NCBI GenBank assembly: GCA_032717465.1
Contig: CM064715.1
Span: 40,662,159 to 40,726,158 of the forward strand
Length of the DNA stretch: 64,000 nucleotides
Direction of reading: 5' to 3'
DNA from: Coenobita brevimanus
Lineage: Eukaryota; Arthropoda; Malacostraca; Decapoda; Coenobitidae
Position 1 is the first letter of the stretch. Every line of letters begins with the position of its first letter. Both the position numbers and the translations under genes were made by a program. Shown in pieces: positions 59,900-64,000 of this stretch. The notes below the pieces were generated by a model. That model was not told where the DNA came from and did not search any database. It saw only the letters and a list, made by a program, of their open reading frames with translations.

Positions 59900-60140
59900 G
59901 ATTAATACCTGTCGACCACAAGGGCCATCAAGGTAGACAATCAGTTTATGCCAGGTCCCATCCTTCCCCATGCAGTACGACATTTAAAGAATCAGTGCTA
60001 TGTCCAGGGCCTCATTAGTACTGCTGAGTGAACAGGGACACGCGGAAATGTACTGTGTCCAAGTGTCTGACCGAACGAAAATCGAACTCGTGTTCTACAA
60101 GCTGCGAGCTGAACATGCTGACTCATATATCATCTGCCCC
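59900..60140 (-). mobile_element. tRNA-derived SINE, family C, copy 3
   Basis: On the minus strand a decayed A-box region (TATATGAGTCAGCATG) precedes a B-box-like GAGTTCGATTTTC (60089-60077). The 3' body includes GTGTCCCTGTTCACTCAGCA and the family tail GGGGAAGGATGGGACCTGGC, GATTGTCTACCTTGATGGCC, GTCGACAGGTATTAATC. Confidence 0.65.
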
Positions 60141-60780
60141 CCCCCCCTTCCCCCTCGCTCTTCATCTATGTTCTCCACTTTATTTCTCCACTCCGTCTTT
60201 GGTCTATCTTTCCAAACCCACAGAGCCCGGAGACATCGTTTTCTCTCGTTTTTTTTTTCTTTTCTTTTTTACTTTTTGTTTTTGCTTGCCATTTTCTTGA
60301 TTTTATTTAGCTTAAGACATAACCATGGAACAGACCATATAGCCTTACAAATTCTTTCAGTGCGGGAAGGCTTTACAAGTTATATAAAATCATGTGGTAG
60401 AATTTAAAAATAAACCAAAAAAGGACGTCACTCAGACCAGATACAAACTCTTCTATAAACCATTACACGTTCTGTATCATTATACCTTTTTTTTCTATTT
60501 CTTCCTGGCGTCCTTTATTCTACCCTACACTTTTTTTTTTCCTTTTTTTCGTTTTAGCTATCACTGAACATTTTTCTCGCCCTTTCCTCGCGATTCAGCA
60601 CAGTAAATGATGCGAACCGGAACCCTAGCATTGCTCCAAATTACAGAGCACCGGACGATAAATTATAAACCATGGGCGATGTATTAGAACACCGAATTCG
60701 TCCCGTGAAATGGTACGGTAGGGCTCATGTCAACGGTAATCGATCAGTCCATAAATTAGCGTTCGTGTAGAAAAAAACAA
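60141..60780. other. Unique DNA with homopolymer runs
   Basis: C9 run near 60140 and several T runs (60250, 60490, 60530). No gene. Confidence 0.5.
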
Positions 60781-60784
60781 AAAA

Positions 60785-61545
60785 ATCAAATCATCCACCA
60801 TCAAAACTTATCCCTTGTCAAACTTTTTCGATCATGGGAGAGCCAAGTTTACTACACCAGAATTATCGACCACGCCAAAATTATCAACAATACCAAATAT
60901 TAACGTTTAAGCCAAATAATCATCGACCAGGAGTATTATAAAAGACTTCGCCAGTATTACGGCTCATGCCAAAAATAATCATTCATGTGAAACTTGTCAG
61001 TCCATGTCAAAACTTATCTCTTCAAAAACATCAACATTGTAAAAAAAAAAAAAAAAAAAAAATCGACCAAGCAAGAAATATCGTTCATGCCGACAACTAT
61101 CGCCCATTACAAATATAAAACCATGTCTGGAATTGTCAACTACCTCAAGCACTATCCTTCTTCGCAAAAATTATCATTCATGCCAAAACTATTCACTTTC
61201 TCCATAGAATACGACCATTAAAAAAGTATTGGTGTAAAAAAATATATCATTAAAAAATATATATATATCTTTCATGGCAAACATTACCGACCATTCTGAA
61301 AATTAATCGATCATCGACACAGAATTTTAATTATATTCTACCATATCAAAAATTGTTTTCAGAAATAATCGTTTATGTGGGGGTGTGAGTTGGGAGCAGG
61401 GGAGTGAAATGGCGGGGGACAGGGCGACTTGGAGGCGATTTGTTTGTGGCCACCCCAAACGGGACTGAGGCGTCTGGCAATAGATAGATAGATATATAGA
61501 TGTCCCAAATTACCTACCATGCCAAAAATGATCTTAAACAATTAT
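60785..61545. repeat. Degenerate repeat of about 20 bp (AATTATCGACCATGCCAAA)
   Basis: Words such as AATTATCGACCACGCCAAA, AATTATCAACAATACCAAA, AATAATCATCGACC, CATGCCAAAACTATTC and CCATGCCAAAAATGATC recur irregularly for about 750 bp. The array continues after the retrotransposon fragment at 61378-61496, so that fragment interrupts it. An A20 run lies at about 61041. Confidence 0.6.
61378..61496 (+). mobile_element. RTE-like retrotransposon 3' end, second copy, with GATA tail
   Basis: GGAGTGAAATGGCGGGGGAC, GGAGGCGATTTGTTTGTGGC and CGTCTGGCAATAGATAGATA match the 3' end at about 51858-51957 in order and spacing. Only the last 120 bp are present, as expected for a severely 5'-truncated insertion. 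It sits inside the degenerate repeat described above. Confidence 0.83.
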
Positions 61546-61554
61546 AGTTCAATA

Positions 61555-61555
<1 letters not shown>

Positions 61556-61608
<53 letters not shown>
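61556..61608. repeat. (GA)n microsatellite
   Basis: Pure GA run. Confidence 0.97.
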
Positions 61609-61610
<2 letters not shown>

Positions 61611-61836
61611 GCGTGTTCCAATCCAGATCAAAAATGTTAAAACCCAGATGATGGAGTTTTATATGAGGATCAAGGGTAGGAAACGGAGGGTCTGGCTGTG
61701 TGTAGGAAGGTAGAGTTGGTCTTTTATTTTAGTTGGCCATCGAACCCGACCTCCCTCTCGTTTTCTTTAACAACCCAGAGCCATTTTTTTATATATATAT
61801 ATATTTTTGTACCCCGTTTTGCTTTGAGGTGTTTGA

Positions 61837-61837
<1 letters not shown>

Positions 61838-61874
<37 letters not shown>

Positions 61875-61946
61875 CAGTCTACAAGAATCTCTCAGATTCC
61901 AATATGCAATAATCTCTCTCTCTCCAACAAGCACATTCCAATACAC

Positions 61947-61997
<51 letters not shown>

Positions 61998-62033
61998 GTC
62001 TAGAACAATCTCACATTCCAATATACGATAAAA

Positions 62034-62089
<56 letters not shown>

Positions 62090-62121
62090 GTCTACAACAA
62101 TCTCTCACATTCCAATATGCA

Positions 62122-62187
<66 letters not shown>

Positions 62188-62208
62188 AAGCACATTCCGG
62201 TATACGAT

Positions 62209-62251
<43 letters not shown>

Positions 62252-62269
62252 AAGCACATTCCAATATAC

Positions 62270-62354
<85 letters not shown>

Positions 62355-62386
62355 GTCTAGAACAATCTCTCACATTCCAGTATACA

Positions 62387-62466
<80 letters not shown>
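61838..62466. repeat. Compound minisatellite: (CT)n alternating with two conserved spacers
   Basis: Seven conserved spacers are embedded in CT. Type A (CCAGTCTAGAACAATCTC + ACATTCCAATATACGATAA) is at 61874, 61995, 62087 and 62352. Type B (CCAACAAGCACATTCC + AATATACGATAAT) is at 61924, 62183 and 62247. Both share the ACATTCCAATATACGATAAT half, so B is a variant with a different 5' half. The order is A B A A B B A. CT tracts between them vary in length. Confidence 0.95.
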
Positions 62467-62536
62467 GGGATTATATTTGGTCATTTTGTTTTCCGCTTAC
62501 GTTAGCTTTTCTGGACTATTCTTTCTCCCTGCACCC

Positions 62537-62538
<2 letters not shown>

Positions 62539-62570
<32 letters not shown>
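62539..62570. repeat. (GA)n microsatellite
   Basis: Pure GA run shortly after the CT minisatellite. Confidence 0.96.
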
Positions 62571-62571
<1 letters not shown>

Positions 62572-62782
62572 ACAAAGATTCTCTCAGTGGCTCGACCTTA
62601 AAATTAACAGAAAATCTTATCTACTAGTAAAAGATAAGCAGATATTAAAGAACAGGATAACACAGCAGACATTTTCTCCTCATCCTACACACACATACCA
62701 TGCAGGAAGTTTTTTTTTTTTTTTTTCTTGAAGCCGAAATTAGAACAATAATGAAACTACTTACATCACTGGGAAAAAGAAT

Positions 62783-63025
62783 GGTACTATACTTTTTTTT
62801 TTTTTTTTTCGAAACTAAGATGCACTTGACAGGTTGGTGATGATTGGCTGAATGCAACATTATTCCATACTCTACTCGTTAGCATTATTAATTGACAACG
62901 TATATCTTAGGGGGAAATTTGGCTTAGTAAATGTTATTCGGACATGATGCATTCAGTCAGCCATCACCAATCTGTCAAGTGCATCTTCGCCTCATTAAAA
63001 AAAAAAAAAAAATGAGTATAGTCAT
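62783..63025. mobile_element. Palindromic element of about 245 bp with T-run/A-run ends
   Basis: The left arm AAGATGCACTTGACAGGTTG...GGCTGAATGCA (62817-62856) pairs with the right arm at 62949-62989 with few mismatches. Outside these, T(18) on the left pairs with A(17) on the right, and ACTATAC near 62787 pairs with GTATAGT near 63018. The loop is about 90 bp. No coding capacity; MITE-like. Confidence 0.75.
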
Positions 63026-63079
63026 GCGCTACCTTGAATCTTACTTTATTTACATTTACGTATGATTACTTCTCTGTAT

Positions 63080-63086
<7 letters not shown>

Positions 63087-63138
<52 letters not shown>
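63087..63138. repeat. (TA)n microsatellite
   Basis: Pure TA run. Confidence 0.97.
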
Positions 63139-63142
<4 letters not shown>

Positions 63143-63146
63143 GTAC

Positions 63147-63345
63147 ACTTATCCTGGCAGGATTAGGTTAGTGTTCATATCTGATGATGTAAGGCGCAGT
63201 TTAGAAATTTAATGTTATGCTGGTAGAACTAAGTTATATATATCAGAAGATGTGAAGAACATTCTAGAAAGTATGTGTTATGCCACAGGATTTGGTTAAC
63301 GTTTTATATCTGGAGATGTGAGGAAAATGCTAGGAATGTAGATAT
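63147..63345. repeat. Three diverged tandem units of about 66 bp
   Basis: Each unit has a TATGCxxxxxGGATTxGGTTA-like start, a TATCTGGAGATGTGAGGA-like middle and an ATTCTAGAAAxTATGTG-like end, beginning near 63149, 63214 and 63278. Confidence 0.7.
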
Positions 63346-63356
63346 GTCTGCTCTAT

Positions 63357-63393
63357 TCACCCCTCCCGCAATTCAATGCGGAAGGGGTGTTTG
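63357..63393. other. Strong hairpin
   Basis: CACCCCTCCCGCA and TGCGGAAGGGGTG around a 6-base loop form a stem with one mismatch. No T-run follows on either side to suggest a terminator; it may mark the end of a dispersed repeat. Confidence 0.7.
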
Positions 63394-63439
63394 TGATCGT
63401 CGCCGTTTACTTATTTAGTATTCATTTATTTATTCGTGA

Positions 63440-64000
63440 CTCTATGCATCGATTACCTCTTGAACCTATGAACGGATCATCTACAAACTTTGCACAGATG
63501 TTCGGTATGTGGAACTGAGGATGTGATTCGATTTTGGTGAAAATCCGCCAGGTGTAAGGGTGGGAGTGAGGGGCACCAACTTTGGAGCCCAATGATAAAG
63601 ATAGGGGGCAAATTTTTCAAAGTGCTATAGGGGGCAAACGGTGAGAGATAGACACTTCGTGACTCTTAATCACTAATAGGAAGTCATACATGGGGCACCA
63701 TTACATTTAACCTTGGATGAACTTGAAAGGTCAAAGCCAAGGTCATACATACTTTGACTGCTTAAATCAGCCAAACAGTGAGAGATTGGCACATGGTTAC
63801 TATTAATCAATAATAGCAAGTCATATATGAAGATTCTGTTGGCACCATAAGATGTGACCTTGAAAAAACAAACTCAAGGTCGATCAAATTGAAAGTTTTA
63901 AATCTCAGAAACTGGCATTTCTTTGGGTAATAGTGCTATTATCAAGTCATAAAACTTCATTTAACCCAATTTTCTTTCACCCTAAGTGACTTTGACCCCA
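63440..64000. repeat. Tandem repeat of about 138 bp with AGGTCA half-sites, running off the window
   Basis: CAAACGGTGAGAGATAGACA...AGGAAGTCATACATG (63637) and CAAACAGTGAGAGATTGGCA...AGCAAGTCATATATG (63775) are successive units; a more diverged third starts near 63905 (CAGAAACTGGCATTTC...TCAAGTCATAAAAC). AAAGGTCAAAGCCAAGGTCA, GTGACCTTGA, TCAAGGTCG and GTGACTTTGACCCC lie in the unit spacers. Confidence 0.75.

Noticed and set aside
61838..62466. CRISPR-like alternation of repeat and spacer
   Set aside because: The 'repeat' is a CT tract of variable length and the spacers belong to only two types; it is a compound minisatellite.
63357..63393. Rho-independent terminator
   Set aside because: The GC-rich hairpin is not followed by a T-run, and the context is eukaryotic repeat DNA.

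Overview
The window looks like intergenic, repeat-saturated nuclear DNA of an animal, most probably a marine arthropod and plausibly a decapod crustacean. This rests on the extreme microsatellite density (TG/CA, CT/GA, GAT, GATA, CAGA and CATC arrays, the longest about 420 bp), tRNA-derived SINEs ending in CA repeats, Tc1-like and jockey/RTE-like fragments, and the absence of any compact gene layout. The assignment is an inference from texture; no host marker gene is present. I find no intact protein-coding gene, rRNA or functional tRNA. The long reading frames are translations of simple repeats (Cys-Val, His-Thr, Ser-Leu, Glu-Arg, Pro-Ser and similar), including a 915-codon minus-strand frame inside a polypurine tract.

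Layout. 1-8.6 kb: GAT/GGT and GTGGT minisatellites, a SINE, a 69-bp minisatellite, a purine block followed by a pyrimidine block, and a 421-bp TG array. 8.6-15.3 kb: microsatellites, one short inverted-repeat element, a degenerate minisatellite and a CA-tailed SINE. 15.3-17.2 kb: a decayed region that may be ORF1 of a non-LTR retrotransposon. 17.2-20 kb: pyrimidine-rich DNA with a SINE fragment. 20.2-20.6 kb: a broken Tc1-like transposase fragment. 21-34 kb: AT-richer DNA with MITE-like elements, long TG arrays, ACC/ATC repeats and SINEs, ending in a 1.3-kb fold-back element at 32.3-33.6 kb built of tandem units rich in AGGTCA half-sites. 34.5-47.9 kb: an unusual domain dominated by polypurine-polypyrimidine DNA, including one block of about 5.2 kb, interrupted by two SINEs and a frameshifted jockey-like 3' end. 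48-56 kb: a dispersed tail repeat, a second AGGTCA-rich tandem repeat next to an RTE-like 3' end, a MITE with TA target duplication, and CT/TG arrays. 56-58 kb: CATC/CATT and TCTG tetranucleotide DNA. 58-64 kb: a SINE, a degenerate minisatellite interrupted by a second copy of the RTE-like 3' end, a compound CT minisatellite, a palindromic element, and a third AGGTCA-containing tandem repeat running off the end.

Nothing here works together as a pathway. The biology visible is a community of dead or non-autonomous mobile elements (at least three tRNA-SINE families, at least two MITE or fold-back families, jockey, RTE and Tc1 relics) embedded in expanding simple repeats. The most interesting signals are the fold-back element with dense nuclear-receptor-like half-sites, the recurrence of that motif in three separate tandem repeats, the 13-kb strand-asymmetric purine domain, a MITE family with clear terminal inverted repeats and a TA target site, and several compound minisatellites with regular internal structure.
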